Below, piece after piece: positions 34,701 through 48,206 of a stretch of 64,000 nt of DNA; positions within the stretch are counted from its first letter, which is position 1, and every line of letters begins with the position of its first letter. The translations under genes and the position numbers were made by a program. The notes below the pieces were generated by a model. That model was not told the origin of the DNA, searched no databases, and saw only the letters and a program-made list of their open reading frames with translations. The DNA comes from Phytoseiulus persimilis (taxonomy: Eukaryota > Arthropoda > Arachnida > Mesostigmata > Phytoseiidae): contig CM075104.1 in NCBI GenBank assembly GCA_037576195.1, positions 27,172,211 through 27,236,210 of the forward strand, read 5' to 3'.

Positions 34701-37552
34701 ACGATCATTCGAGCGCGATCTTGGGAAGTTACAGTCGGGCTCGACTGAAAGTATTTTTGAAAGATTGCCCGAGAGTCCTGTGTGCGGCTGCCTGGTCTTT
34801 CAAAAGTTCTGTGATAGCTTCTGCGATTCATAGATGTGAAGCACCATGCTCAGAATCAGTTGGGACAGGATCTTCCATATGATTTTCTGAATCTTCTAGA
34901 TTCATGTTCTCCATTCACTACAGTGCCGTAGTTTTCCAGAAGGAGGGTCATGTTTTGAAGATCGGAAAGGCAGTGTAGAGGGCTTGATCCGACAGCCTGA
35001 AATGTTCGGTAGCACTGCCGACAACGGCTCTTGCGGAAAATAAAGGCTTGCTTGGGCATAGACTAGAGAAGTTACTAGAGAGGAATAGCGGAACGGATCC
35101 TCATCTCGCGTTCGAGTCGCTGCTCCGAAGGAATGCGACTTTGTTCAACTGGAACATATTGAGCTACTGAAGGTTCGAGGCATGGTCTGGAAGAGGAGAA
35201 GGTCCAACCAGTCCTGGTGTAACAAGTGCACCTCTTCAGTGCCCCCCGTGGAAGAAGCGAGGGCGGGACGCAAGGTCCCGGACACTTTATATGGGATCAG
35301 GAATATCTGCCGATTTCCGCTATAGGGGAGCCACCTAACCCCTTCTTCCTGTTTCCGTGGACGGTCTCCGCAGATTCGGTGAGATGCGCTCTCGAAACAG
35401 AATTTGCCCCTTTTTAGTCCCGCGACTTAGAGCATATTCATCGCAATATTCGCTCAAGGAACGGAGGCTATACTGTGAGTTTGAGGTGTGTCTGATTCAA
35501 AACTTGAACGCCAATTTCCAGTTTTCTCGATGGCGGATGCGAAGCTCTCCCTATTACCCGAAAGCAAAACTCTACAAGATTCGCTGCTTCCCAGAGCTGC
35601 ATGCTGCCTGGCGCTCCCTGGTGAGTTTCGGAGAGGGTCCTAGTCTTCCGCTTCTCAAGCGAGAAAAATCGAGCTACGAGTAGCCTGCTCCAATAGGTTG
35701 ACTCCTGTACGGTGCAGATAGATCTCAGCTTTTCTTGAGTCGATGCCGCAAACGCGTAAATAGTGATATTTGAAACTCGACATGATGCTGAGAATCCCCG
35801 AGGTAAAATCGCCTGACGCGGGACATCTCATATCGGGAGCGCAGTCGACTCCCAGTGTCTAGTCCCGCCCTGACCCACCGCACCAATTCACCTCATTGGG
35901 TTTAACAAACACTGAGTTCATGGTGGTCGCACAGGTCATGAAGCATTGTAAGATTTCCTTGATCCATCTTGAGGTTTGGTTTCAGGAACAAGGCATCAAC
36001 GTTCGATGTCAACTGCCCCATTGATGTCACAAGCTCGGGTCGAGTTCGCTGTATATGATCATCGCTAGTCAAGTGGGTTAATCTTGGAACGATAACTCGG
36101 AAAGCTCCACGCCATGCAGTCGAGCTCAGTGTCGAGCACCGGGCGCACCAGCGCCCCCGGCTGGCCACCCCGATCAGCAAAGATCATCCTCAGCACAGGT
36201 TCCATGTTCGATGCCTGTTGTTGCAAACGAGAACCCCACGGGAATGCCTAACTCTCGACGCGGGGGGACCACTAGGTTCCCCACTAAGAACAATTCGTAT
36301 CTGATAGATTTTCTCCTCTATCGAAGATGAACACAACTCTTCGTTGCCTCCGCTCCAGCCTGTACTATGCCTGGGTTGGTTCATCGATCACAGGTAGAAG
36401 TCGGGGAGGAACTCGAACGTCTTCCGAGAGCCTCCGTGCTTCCCCAAAGCTTGCGTAGCTCCAGTACAGGTCCAGTCATCACTCTGATCGAATTTAGAAT
36501 CGAAAAACGTGCTTGGTCTGTGAACGAACTGATTCGGCGCGCTGTCAGTCTCTCCGCCGCGACTTCCCCGCCATAGCTCCGAGGCGCGCCAAGTCGTATC
36601 ATGAATCATGAGCAGCAAAATCGGCGGCGGCTGCAGCAACAACACAACAGCGGCCGCGGCCCTAAGCGCTGAATTGTCGAATGCTCGTAGAAAGCGATCA
36701 TTGTCATCATCAGCATAAGCCTGTGTCTTCTTGTGGTGAGGAGAATGAAGGCCTAAGCATTGATATAGTGTGGTGCTTTCCTGAGTTTAAGGCAATAACG
36801 TTTCTCAGAGTGAACTCCTAGTAGGATACAGTTGCTGAGAACCAATCGTCTTGCACGGAACGGGAACAGAACCACGTCCAGGAGGGGCATCAACTTTTTT
36901 TGTTGAGGTGACTGTACAGATGTTTGTTGCTACATGGCGGAATCGTAACTCTAGCTCAATTAAACGTGGAGTATTCCATGCCCGCTAGCAGTCTGCCGCC
37001 TGAACTCACACCAGCGCTCGAGCAATCAGGCTCCACGGGCGACTCGAGTGTTCCGGTTATGTCGGTCAGAGACACGTTAGATGTATTGATTGTCGATCGT
37101 TCTGACGGGAATTTTCATCGGCACAGAATGTTCCGTAAGGCAGAGGATTAAATTCGTGCGAGCAATACGTATACTCCCTGATGACTTCAGTTCATGGTGG
37201 CCTCAGATCGCTCCATGTCAGTGGTCTGTAAAACACCTTGGCGGACCACATGCCGGAAACGATTCCAACAGCAGTGTTTACTTGTGAACTAGAGCTATAT
37301 CGGTTGTTCCGAGGTCTATGATTCCGCCGTGTTCACTTTGTCCTGCTCCATGAAGTTGGATAGGCGGAACTCTACGACGAGTTGGGAAACATTTCCAGTT
37401 CTTTTCTGGAGCATTGTTGAGGGAGATGGATGCCCGCTCTAATTCGACGCCTGTTAGCCCCGAACCTGGAGGGCTGTCAGGGGCAGAAGCTTCCAAAGTA
37501 TTAACAGTTGTGCTTTTCTTCCAGCAGATTTACGTTAAAACACCGCTTCGAT
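31726..37552. other. 5.8-kb region with no gene assigned
   Basis: Open frames such as 33492-33839 (-) and 34006-34275 (+) show no family signature and no supporting exon neighbours. The right end, about 37400-37552, holds the likely 5'UTR of the RBM26/27 gene: a splice acceptor 'cttccag' ends at 37522, about 30 bases before the start codon. Confidence 0.35.
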
Positions 37553-40170
37553 ATGGTGATTCAACCGGAGAACATCGACCTACTGAAAACTTGGCTCAAG
37601 AGTTGTCTCGTTGTGTCTTACGGTTGGGGAAGTGACTGCGACAACTTGACGAAATATCTAGTGGCGCTAGTGAGGAAATCGAAAACCACTGATGACTTGA
37701 AGGAACAGTGCGGGGAAAGCCTTCAGGTGAGATCGCCATCAAAATTCAGATTGATTTCTTTGTTAGAAGAGACACTCCTGGATGATATTACTCGATCTCG
37801 CATCGCATCTCAAAGTCGCCAGTCTCCGGTTCTCCAGTTTGGATGATGAGGCAAGCACTCGTTGCATCGGTTCCATGATTGTAACAACTTCTCGACGCCG
37901 TTTCAGGTTTTCTTCAATGACAACACTCAGAAATTCCTGACGGAGTTGTGCGGATGTATCGAGAGCAAATCGTACATGCAGCCCTATGGGTCTGCCGCCG
38001 CAGCGCACGTTGAAAAGTTGGAGGATGTTGCTTTCATTGTTGACAAGAAACCGGATCCAATGCTGAAGGACAGAGAGCGATCGCGGAGTCGGAGCCCAAG
38101 GAGAAAATCTAGATCTCCGAAAAGATCTAGATCTCCTCCAGCGAGAAGGTTCAGGTATATCTTCGCTATGATTTGAGAACGCATAATTCATCGGAAGCTG
38201 AACTGCAGGTTATGATGATCGCTGCACCTCGTTGCAGATGATGTAGGTATGAATACGTACTTTTCCCCGGCTCAGAACATTATTTGGACACCGATTCATT
38301 GAACCGTGATTTCAGGAGTCGTTCGCGTTCTCGGTCCAGGGAGCGTCATAGGCGGAAGCGTTCGCGATCGCCCAGACGCAGGAGGTACTCTCGGTCGAGG
38401 TCTCCCGTCTCGGCTTCAAATCCCTCTCCAGCGACGACGAGTGCATCATCAAGACGATCTCCACCGCGAGACTTGCGCGATACCTTGATTCGCAAACAAT
38501 GTGCGCCCCAACCAGGCATGCCCCCACGGCAACGATGTCGGGATTTCGATGAACAAGGATTCTGTATCCAGGGAGAACTCTGTCCATTCGACCACGGAAA
38601 CGATCCGGTGATCTTGGACTCGACAGTCCCTCCGCCGTACAATCCAATGAGAGGTCCAGTAGCCCCTGTGGTCCCGGAGTACAATCCGATGGAGCCGGAA
38701 ATGCGGCATCCTCCCCCAAGTTTCAGTAACTGGAATTACCAACCGGGTCCTCCCGTTGGAGGATCTCTGGGTGGAGGCCTCGGCCATCATAGGGAAGCTG
38801 TGAACACCGTGAGGAACGTGACTCCGCTGCCACGATCAGTCATAGGAGTGCAAAACGACGTCCAGAAACCGAGGTTCCAACGAGGCACAGAGCTCGAAGT
38901 TCGCAAAATACCTAGAGCTCAGAACAATATCGCTACGTTGAATGAGTTCTTCTCGAAATTCGGAACTGTAACCAACATCCAAGTGAACTTCCAAGGCTGT
39001 CCGGAAAGTGCGCTCGTCAGTTTTTCCAATCATAGTGAGGCTAACTCAGCGTATAGATCTCCGGAAGCGGTGCTTGGAAATAGATTCATTCGGCTCTTCT
39101 GGCACAGCACGTCCTCAGCAAACAACCAGCAATCCAATCAGAACTCGCATTGGGCGAACAACAATAACAACCATTCCGGTGGTACATTAGCGCACAAACA
39201 TCCAGGTCCACCTGGCGCGTTGAGAGACATCCAGGGCGCTGGCAAGCAGCATGCGAAGAAAGACGACGGACCCCCGGCGAAAAAGATGGCGAAGCCCAAT
39301 CCCGAATCAATGAAGAAAGATAACCAGGCGGAAAAAACCAAACAATTCGTTCATCAGAAGGGCCATCTTATCGATCAGTATCTCGAAAAGCAGCGAATAC
39401 TCAAGGAGAAATTGGTGAAGTGCCAGACAGAACGCGAAAAGGAGGAGATCATGCATCTAATCAAGAATTTATCAGACATCGTCGAAAGCTTCCAGTCTAA
39501 AACGACGACTGGTCCATTGATGTCTGAAATCCAGACTGAGAAGCAGCTCTTGGACGCCGAGCTCGACATTTACCGACAGATTCAAGAAGGTACACCGGTC
39601 GACTCGAAAGAAATCAAGTTCAAACTGAATGCCTTGCGACGCCGAGCCAAGTCTCTTGGCCTAATCGATGCAGCCAACACATGGCACGGAAAAATGGCTC
39701 ACAAAAACCTACTCCTCGCGCACCAACCGAAACCAAAACTTCAACCCGCCCAGTTGCAACTCGACAAACGCACCAAAGTAGTCGCGGTTCAGGCTGGCGA
39801 CCTGGAGATGGCTGGCCTCTGTAAACACTTCTCGCGTTTCGGGAAGATCCTCAACGTCACTGAGGAGGGCGTGGGTTCGGAGAAAGTATTCGTGTTCACT
39901 TTTGCGACGAGGAAGTTTGCTGAAACAGCTGTGAACAGGGGTTCACACTTCCGCGGGACCACTCTGAAGTGGAGTTGGAAGCAAGAGGAAGAAGCTCCGT
40001 CAAATGTCGCGTTGAGCCACACTTCAACTGCGGTAGACCAGAAGAAGGGGCTTGCTATCAGCGAAATCGAAGCTAGTCACCGAGAGTCATCGATTGGTGA
40101 ATCCGATCCTCTTCTCGCGGAAGACGATGAAGGCGAAGATGAGGAGGGCCCCCGCTCTTGGCGGCACTAA
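37553..40170 (+). CDS. RBM26: RBM26/RBM27-type RNA-binding protein (Swm homologue)
   Basis: Nuclear RNA-binding protein; in animals the family works with the poly(A)-tail exosome targeting machinery and in hedgehog/cell-cycle phenotypes (Swm). Exons 37553-37726, 37907-38154 and 38316-40170 give 758 residues, shorter than the roughly 1000 of vertebrates. Residues 1-85 match the PWI-like N-terminal domain (LLKTWLKSCL, KYLVALVRK, FLTELCGCIESKSY). An RS-rich block spans about 125-170. A CCCH zinc finger (C-x8-C-x5-C-x3-H) is at about 215-234. The first RRM is near 332-405 (LEVRKIP, LNEFFSKFG) and a second RRM-like domain near 625-700 (LCKHFSRFGKILNV). A charged coiled coil lies between them, and the tail is acidic. 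The acceptor is followed by an exon of nearly 1.9 kb without introns. The symbol names the orthologous group; arthropods have one gene for RBM26 and RBM27. Confidence 0.9.
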
Positions 40171-41100
40171 TCGACATCTCGACAAAGATATCAATCAATC
40201 AATCGATGGATCGATCGGCACGTGTTGTCGGCGCATTCACAGACTGACGCAGGAACATGGAAGGGCGTTGCTTCACCGACCACCGTCTCGTGACCCCAAC
40301 CTATGAACAGGAGTGTTTGAGCGAGCTGCGGCAGTCAGTCGCACAACTCGGAGAGTTTCGTGCTTGTGTCGTCGAACTCGATCGTTTGCGGCCATTAAGA
40401 CCATCTAAATCATCTCATCAAACCCTGGTTGACGAGCCAGTCAGACACTTGGTCTGACTTATTGACTGATCGATCGACTTGCTCACCGGTAAGGAACTCG
40501 GTGTATGCGAGTCGTCGATATCGGTTGATTGCTGTTTTCGAGTACGTGTCAGCCGGATCCTGAATCATCTTATGGATTCATCTGCCTGTCTGCTCGTTAA
40601 CCAGACCAACATTGGAACGAGCAAAGTGAATCAGGAGTGTCGTACATATTCTAAAGATTTTTCCGTAGTTGACCATCATGGGCTGAAAATAATGTTTCAC
40701 TTCGCTTGTTGAATCCCCACGAGAATAGTCAAAGAGCAACCAGTACCGGGCAGAATACAACCTTTGTTGAAATAAGCGACGCCAACGTTGATTAAAGCTG
40801 ATGTCTATTGAACGCCTCATAGGCGCATCGGAACCCCTAAGCATGAACTTCCGAAGGAGGAGAGGCTCGGAGAGGAGCTGAGAACGCAGTCCAGCTGCGT
40901 CGACAGCGAACGGTGCGACAAGTCAACAAGATTTCATCGCCACGAACGGAAGAAAGAGCGTTGTACTGCATCAACAACGTGGTATCGGTATTTCGATCTC
41001 TTCACCACACTGATTGACTGTGTCAATCTATGATTGAAGCCACAAACTTCATGATTTTCACTTTGTATTATCCAAATGTACCATTTTCTTTATAATCTTG

Positions 41101-41106
41101 AATAAA
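41101..41106 (+). terminator. Polyadenylation signal of RBM26/27 gene
   Basis: AATAAA lies 930 bases after the stop at 40170, in AT-rich sequence with a preceding T-rich stretch. The interval 40171-41100 has no other gene and is read as 3'UTR; it begins with a 'caatcaatcaatcgatcg' type simple repeat near 40190. Confidence 0.5.
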
Positions 41107-43139
41107 ATTTAAACCTCTCGGCAAAGTCGGCTTTGCGAAGAAATTGAAGGGCACAAAAAGTGAGAAAATAGCGAGATTCCGCCAAGGAGTCCTTTGAAGA
41201 AATGAACTCTGGGGAGTTACTGAGAGTAGGAAAAAATTGAGTCACGGACCCATGACCTGCGAAGAACTTGTGGCTGAGGAGCGTTTGAAATCAGAAAAAT
41301 TCTGACAAGACTTTTCATTCGGTACGTAGCTATTTCAGTTAACGACGGAAGCGCCTTGGGTCAAGATATCGTCGACTTCTCCGACGCCCTCATTCCGGGT
41401 TTCATCGATTGTTTGGAGAGGAGTTATACAATCCGAACTTTTCCTACATTTCCGTCTCCCCGTTTCCGTTCGTGGAGCCATCGAAGCTCAGAGATCTCTC
41501 GCTTCATTTTCCTGATTCTTCGCTGTGATTCAGCGCCAGGTAGGAACTCACAGGTGCTTAGGTACGGTTGGGAACAAAATTTTCCGAACAGAGCTCAAGT
41601 TCGCCGTCGCTTCCGTTCAGATTGTGGCAGGAGAGCCAGAAACAGGATGACCATCTCTTGAAGCGGCGATCTGCGGCATCTAAATACCAGTTTAGAAGCA
41701 AGCTCGAAGGATTTGGTTTCGTCACATCAAGTATGTACATACGTCCCATTCAGAATACGTACCACCGAATTGAAATCATGCTCAATGAATAGACCTTCAA
41801 TCGAATTCTCGTACATCGTGACTTCCATTGATCGAGGCTCATACATGTTGAAAAGTATGGAAACCCCTGATGTGGAGGATCGTCAAACCTGATATGGGTG
41901 AAGACATGCGAGGGCGAATAGTTTCGTTGTCAGAACAGGGAATGTTTGACGGAGGAATCACGAGCTTTTTTGGGTCGGTATAAAGTCGGTTGAAGAAGGT
42001 ACCGGTTGGACTCCATAGCAGACAGTGTCAAAGGTCCGGAGGGGGATGGAGATTCTTCCAGCACCCAGAAGTGAGCGTTAACGAGTATTTCGAAGGATTA
42101 TTAACAAGCACGTATGGAAACCAGATCTAGCGATTAGGACAGCATGCTGGGAAGAGCGTTCAGAGGATTCTACAAGCAGGAAGATCACTGATCTGTTCCC
42201 AATGTTCATGCGCACTTCGCTAGCTTGCAGCGAAGTTTGTTCAGAAGGTTGAAGACCAACCCTGACCAAATTATCAGGGCATGTGCCAAAGAAATCTCTC
42301 ATAAGCGTCTCCTCAGTTGCCCCAGGTTTGGCTGTGGACCCGACGGAATTCCAGCTCCACTGGAGCGTATTTGATTGCAAGGGACAAACCATTCGGCTGT
42401 CATCTCTATCGGATTCATTGGAAGAAGCAATATCTCCCCAAGGGTTGGAATAGTTGAGCTGCGCCGATAGGGAAATAAAACACTGACAAAGTTTGATCAT
42501 CCAAGTTTGAGCTGCAATCATACCTCCCGATTACCGCTGGTTATCTATTGATCCTCTGATGGCTAATTCGCGTTTCTCCATATGCGTATCACATCGCAGC
42601 CAACTCTTTGGTCGAGTACGTTCAGTGGATCTCTCGGGTTCCTTCGTCTCATTCTCTCAGGGTCTCTCCTGATCAAGCTCCTCAGTCCAGCCCAATTTTA
42701 TGGCGAGGTCTTGCGTGTCGGAGTGATAAACGACGCATTCCATTATGAGATGGTGTCCCCGGAGCGAACGCGCTCGGCAGAAGTGAGTTCACTCGTCCGC
42801 ATGATACACCATTCTCCACCAGTTCTCCTCATCAACTGAGTGCTCAATCGTATCGATGATGGGTAGCAGGATGGGCATGTGTGGCGATGGTCTGCGGGGG
42901 GGGGGTCGGAATCCCGTCTGCATCGGCCACGAGCAAACCCTCACGGCTGTTCTCATACAGCCCAAAGGATCTGCCGCCTCTTTCTTTCCATTACGGGAAT
43001 CGGGTTTCACTCTTGATAGTTTCCAAGAATTCTAGTCCTAGAATAGCATCCTGTAGATATCCTCAATCGTCATCATGGACAGGATCATCATTGGCCGTCT
43101 GGTGGGATCGGGGTCCATCGCACTCATTCGTGCGAAGAA
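41107..43139. other. Intergenic, no gene recognised
   Basis: Frames at 41356-41661 (+) and 42521-42078 (-) are open but without recognisable domains. A run of nine G occurs near 42896-42906. Nothing else stands out. Confidence 0.4.
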
Positions 43140-43822
43140 GTGGATCTTGCTATGTGCTTCTCAGGTTCCGAACTCTGGCCAACCGACTTCTCCGAGCTCG
43201 AGTCCCGCGGGCTTCCCCCCCGAGAGGACGAAAATCTACGGAGAAGAGGGCCTTTGGGAAAAGAGATTCCCGAACAACCGTCCCGGCAACGACTGGATGA
43301 TTGGATTCCTTCGCCGACACGAAATTAAAATGTCGCGCGCAAGTGCCAACGAAAGTACCATTTGCACTGCTTCCGACCAATTGGAAGAGTCGATGGTGGG
43401 TATCCAACCGCAGAAAATTGTAAATTGTGATGAGGCGGAGTGTCGGAAATTTTGTCGGAGTGAGCTTCCAACGAGTGGTTCTCAACCTCTTCGAGCCCGT
43501 GGCCCGCCTAACGCTGCAGAGGAGAAGTCTAAGCCTCCTAATTCCCTTCTCGAGTTCTGAGCGAGGAGACGTGCAATATGATGCTGCCGTTTGTCAGGAC
43601 TTCCGGGGTACGATCAAGTTCCATGACGGTCATACCTTGCACAAGATTCTTCTGGACTTCGAGGAAGAGTAATCGATCGAGAATCGATTTTCGAGAAAGT
43701 CACGGATCGGTCTTAACCCCTCGTTCGGGAGTATGTTTTCACTATGACCTGGCCCAAGAAAATCTCCCATGACCCGCCAACAATCCGCCATGGCCCCTCT
43801 TGGGAACACAGTGCTACTGTAT

Positions 43823-43990
43823 TTGAGCGCACGATGGACTTGAGCGCGGCAACGATTTGAGCATGAGATTGATTTGAGCACGGGATCGATCCGGGCACAA
43901 GATCGACTTCAGCATAGAATCGATTCGAGCGCAGGATCGATTTCATCGGATGAGCGACTTCAGTGGCATCAATTTGAGCGCTGGCCCAGT
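43823..43990 (+). repeat. 17-bp minisatellite array, left arm
   Basis: Seven to nine units of 17 bp, each close to 'ttgagcgcgggatcgat', with 2-6 substitutions per unit. The orientation is opposite to the array at 44532-44657. Confidence 0.75.
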
Positions 43991-44531
43991 GAAGTCCGCC
44001 CTTGCAATCTCATGGCTCATGGTGGACCCTGAACTACCGTGTTTTTCAGAAAATAAACCACCCTCTGAAAATGAGCTATCCCTGGATTTTCGAACATTTC
44101 GGTTATATAAGCCGTACCCCGAATATAAGCCCTAGCTGCAACTGATCTCAGCAATATTCGCGACGAAGTGGGAAGCCTTCTGCTCATACGATTATTTCAC
44201 CTCACGAGCACAATCTAAGCAAGGAATCCATATTTTTCCGGGATGCAGAGCGAAAATGGTGAGCTTCCTCCGTGGAGTCACATGTGAAGAACAAATAAAT
44301 TTCCGGTTCACGTAAGCATTGGCAGCTTCTTCATCGAAGGATAGTGTACGTTGTATTTCCAAAACCTCAGTGCTCTCTGTCACTCTCGAACGGGAGTCCC
44401 TGTTGCTCGAGCGGTTTGCAATCGGCAAATCCATTCCATCCCGACCAGCAGAGATAGTACGCTACTTAATGGAAAGTTCTCATCCTCTACCTCATACCTC
44501 CCACTCACGATAGCTCCGGTGGATACGTTAC

Positions 44532-44657
44532 GCTCAAACCGATCCCGCTCGAATCGATCGTTCGCTCAAATCGATCATGGGCATGGGCTCAAACCAATGC
44601 CACAGTCAGATCAATTCTGCGCTCAAATCAAGGCCGCGCTCAGATCGACTGGCACGG
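44532..44657 (+). repeat. 17-bp minisatellite array, right arm (inverted)
   Basis: Units of about 15-17 bp near 'gctcaaatcgatcgttc', the reverse complement of the left-arm unit at 43823-43990. One insertion breaks the register around 44580-44610. About 540 bp of unique sequence separates the arms. Confidence 0.7.
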
Positions 44658-45150
44658 GACGACATGGCCCAAGCTTGAGAATCCTTGCTTTAGACGTTGC
44701 CCGGTCAGAGCATGTGAAGGTGGCTCGGACGAAGGTGGAGTATCAGTGTAAAGTCAGACACCGAGGGGTGTTCCTGGAAACAGAGTTCCCAAGAAGGCTC
44801 GATGCCGCGCTCCAGCGAGTCGGACAACAAATGAAGGCGAATTCGCTCGCCGGACTCGAGACTTGCGGGATGCATCCCCTGGAGGGCTCTCGTGTGTTGG
44901 AAAAGCTCTCCGTTAGATCTACAGAGAGATCTGGCGATGTTGGCTTCCTGTCAAGTCCAGTTCAGGTGTACCATGTGAAGTCTCTTAGGTTTCATGCTCG
45001 AAGCGAAACGCCCAAGAAGAAGCGCGGGAACTCGCGTTTTGCGACAGACGGTGATATTTGTCAGGAATCCCCGCGATCTCCTTCGCCTGCGCCGCAGGAG
45101 CGCGCGTCGGAACGGAGGGTGCCACATGAGAGCGGATCCAGAGAATAATT

Positions 45151-47528
45151 TATACGAGAAATCGACGATGTCTAAGAAGTCGACTTCGTCTTGTGTTTTC
45201 AGGAAATGGAAGGCGATCGCTCCTCGAAACAGAACAACGGAGAAGGGTTGATGACAGACTTTTGGGACCTTATCACGAGGAAGGTCAAAGGCCAAGATAC
45301 TTTTCATCGTGAATATAACCATGGTCCGAAACATTCTACCCCAAGTTTTGCGGCGAAAAACTTATCGACTCCACCCCCGATTGAGGTACTTACCTTGAAG
45401 TTCCTGACTCTGACTGACACCAGAGCGGCGCTAGGGGGAACCTCGATAAAGTAAGCGGGTATTTTCGCGCAAGATCACTTGAGTGTCAGCCCCCAGATAT
45501 TCGCGTTGTCTGTGTGAGATCTTAATTCTCGCAATTGGGAATTCCATCCGAATCCTTGAGAGCGCTCGCAGTTGGACCTCGAAAGAATGAGCGCTTATCC
45601 AATTGAACATTCATGATTGTTTCCCTCTCTCGTGAGACTGACCGAGCTTGTGACGCTTTGCGGAATGCATCGATACCTTTGAAAATATCGGAATCCTCAA
45701 ACAAGAGGAGAGAAGGATAAGACCGCTGGTGCGATAAGTTTTCATGGGTATCGCTTGATGATTCTTGACAAATCGGAGGATCATATCTTTAGAAGCCTCC
45801 AAGTTTTCCGGGAATACGTTGTCGGTATGTGTGCGGGAATAGACAGCGGGAGCAGTATACCGACTTGTGTGACGCAGTTGCATCCGATGCTGACGTGGAT
45901 CCGAACGACCTCGGGAGAGCAGTCATGTTGGTAGCGACCTCCAGGTCTCCGCAAAATCGTCTCACTTGCGGATGCAAACCACAGCATTGAGAACGTGTCT
46001 CTTCCGGAACACTTTGCTGCAGGCTTTACAGCCCTAATTATGCGACCTCATTTAGACGATCACAGTCGAACTCGATCCCTGAAAAGCGACCTCGGGGTCG
46101 GTGATAATCGAAGACCCTGACGACAAAAACTCAAGAAAATCCTAGAATACTGGTGAAGCGCCTAAAACAGTTCGAGGCTGTCGTCTGCCTTAAAAAAATC
46201 CTTCAGCCTACAGAACAGATTCAAGTCATGTTGACGCTTCGAAAAATTGCAAGCGATCGAATCCAACCTTTCTCTAGAGCCCCGTCACTTGCCCAATCTC
46301 TTCATTCTCGCATTGCCTACCATAACTCCTCAACGAGGCGAAATCGAAGGTATCTCCTCTGTGTGGAAATGACTCAGAGATGGCTGAATTCTCTGAACTT
46401 CGAGTGAATTGGTCCATGCGTTGGTTTCTCATTTGCACCGGAAACCACCCTCATTCAGTTTTTCGACTTCGGTTTCTGAAAGCACCACTAAAACTGAGGG
46501 AACTCTCAACACGAACTCTGGCCATTTACCAAGGAGTAAAGATAATTCCAATCGATTTCCTGGCGAGTAACCGGCCCTCTGCTGTGCGTCCGAAGCGACC
46601 ACGGCGATAGATTTCGACGTTTCCCTGATAACTTTCGGGAACCTCACGGAAAAAAAGCCATTTTGGGAACTGCCCCCGGGCTGCAGTTCCCATGTTGTGC
46701 CACCCTGTAATGTACATCCATGCAATGGAGGGTCTGCTGTATACACGTCCTATTCTGAGAATCTTGGCATCGCTGGCTTGAAGCTTCAAACACTGGGTAC
46801 GGATTTTATCCTAGTCTGGGGAGCTGCTTTCTCCGTCGTACGCTTGAAGTTCGTGGGAGTTGCGCATCTCTGGCTCGGAGTCCAGAGAAACTGGCCGGAA
46901 TCGCCTCGGAATCTTGTTTATCATGGCACAAAGTTCCGCACACGAGCGCTAAACATGTTCTCGTAGTTCGGCGATTCCTTTCTCCAGCGCTGGAAGCATT
47001 CGGGGGTCGAACGACACTATCCCGGAATCCGAAATACTGGCAGAATGCTCCGGGATTTCCATGGGGATAGCCCAAGGTCCCAAACATTGCCATAAAGCTC
47101 CAGAATCCTAATACCATTAGCTCGAAAGGCTGAAAGGGCTATTACTGAAAAGGTTCCATGACGATTCTTCTCAGGAAGGAACATCATTCCAAACCCTCGG
47201 CAAACCTGGGCGAAACTGCAATTTCAATCTGCTCGCTCCGGTAGTCCGATCTTCGGGGATCGTGGGAAACTGGCTGACTGGCAGGATAACGCTTCCTGGA
47301 TCCATGGTTCGAGCTGTCTATCCCGAGCGAAATACCGAACTGGCACCGGCGATCCTCGAAGGAGCAGCATCACTCCTGAGCAGTAGGCCACTGTAGGAAT
47401 TTTCGACACTGCCAGTAGCATGTCGGAATTTCCCTCCGGATCTCTCACCAGTGGAGCAGCTCCTTGGAGGGGCTAGCAGTCGATGACGAAAACCGTCGAC
47501 GTGGATCCTATAGGATAGACGTTGGTCT
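45151..47528. other. Intergenic, transposon-like debris
   Basis: No gene is recognised. From 46740 to 47110 short 'ggaatc' and 'ccagaatcc' words recur irregularly, suggesting decayed repeat sequence. No terminal repeats or polymerase motifs are visible. Confidence 0.35.
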
Positions 47529-48206
47529 TTGGGAGGCCCCCTGAGCCCTACTAGTCAGATAGTGCGAGGGAATGCCAATAGCCTCATGTGCCATGAACTC
47601 TCGTCCTTTGATAAGGCTGAACGAAGACTATCGTTCGTTACCACGGGCTTCGTAGTCGGGTCAGGCTTCCAAACGTCTAACTCGGTTCCTGGCATGGATC
47701 CGCCCGAGCTCCCGCTTCGGAGCCAGCAGAGATCATCATCATCAGTATTGTCATTCTCGCAATTTTACGAAGAATACAGTTCCTCGCTGTTACGGAGCAG
47801 CTCGATACTCGTTCTCTGCAGAGAGGTCCCTTTGGTGGAAGGAAACCATAAAGTTACCCCATTCAAATACAAGGTACAGCTCTTCGTGATCGGTTTCGAT
47901 AACTTCCATGCTTCTTTAGTGGTGAAAGAGCGACTGGTAAGAGAGACCGACACACTCACACACAATAGTGGCAGCAGCTCGACGGCGACCACAACAACAT
48001 CGCACTCGAGAAGAACAACGATTCTATTTGTTTGGACGGACAACACGGTTCAGCGATTTGAGCTCAGCTCATCAATAATTCAGACGAATCACTCTGGATC
48101 GGCTCGATACTCTCACCGGAAGCGGGTGCGTAAAATGTCTCTTCACATTTCTGTGAGCAGTAGTAGTGCCAGTGATGCCTGGAGTGAGCGCTGCGAGGAA
48201 GCATGA
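47529..48206 (+). other. Open frame of 225 codons upstream of PDK1, unknown
   Basis: A continuous plus-strand frame, with a better-placed ATG at about 47694 (MDPPELPLRSQQ). It is rich in S and T, and the second half is low-complexity (SSSTATTTTSHS). Several GT sites could serve as donors, for example after TPFKYK near 47871, so it might be a 5' exon of the kinase gene or a separate short gene. No domain is recognised. A chance open frame remains possible. Confidence 0.2.

Larger units (their letters stand above)
43140..45150 (+). mobile_element. Pogo/Tigger-type (DDE_1, CENP-B-like) DNA transposon relic
   Basis: Two blocks resemble the ends of a Tigger/jerky-type transposase. The first (about 43200-43460) has FPNNRPGNDWMIGFLRRHEIKMS, matching the second helix-turn-helix region of these proteins; about 35 residues later KIVNCDEAE stands where NYDET, with the first catalytic aspartate, is expected. 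The second block (about 44690-44930) has PRRLDAALQRV...GLETCGMHPLEGSRVLEKL, matching the C-terminal 'GFRxxGIyPlxxxxVLxrL' signature. The catalytic core expected between them is missing or unreadable, and that interval instead holds the inverted 17-bp arrays. Frames change and stops occur, so the element is inactive. Confidence 0.55.

Noticed and set aside
38312-38790. Long antisense open frames inside the RBM26/27 large exon
   Set aside because: They are shadows of the RS-rich and proline-rich coding sequence on the plus strand and show no motif of their own.
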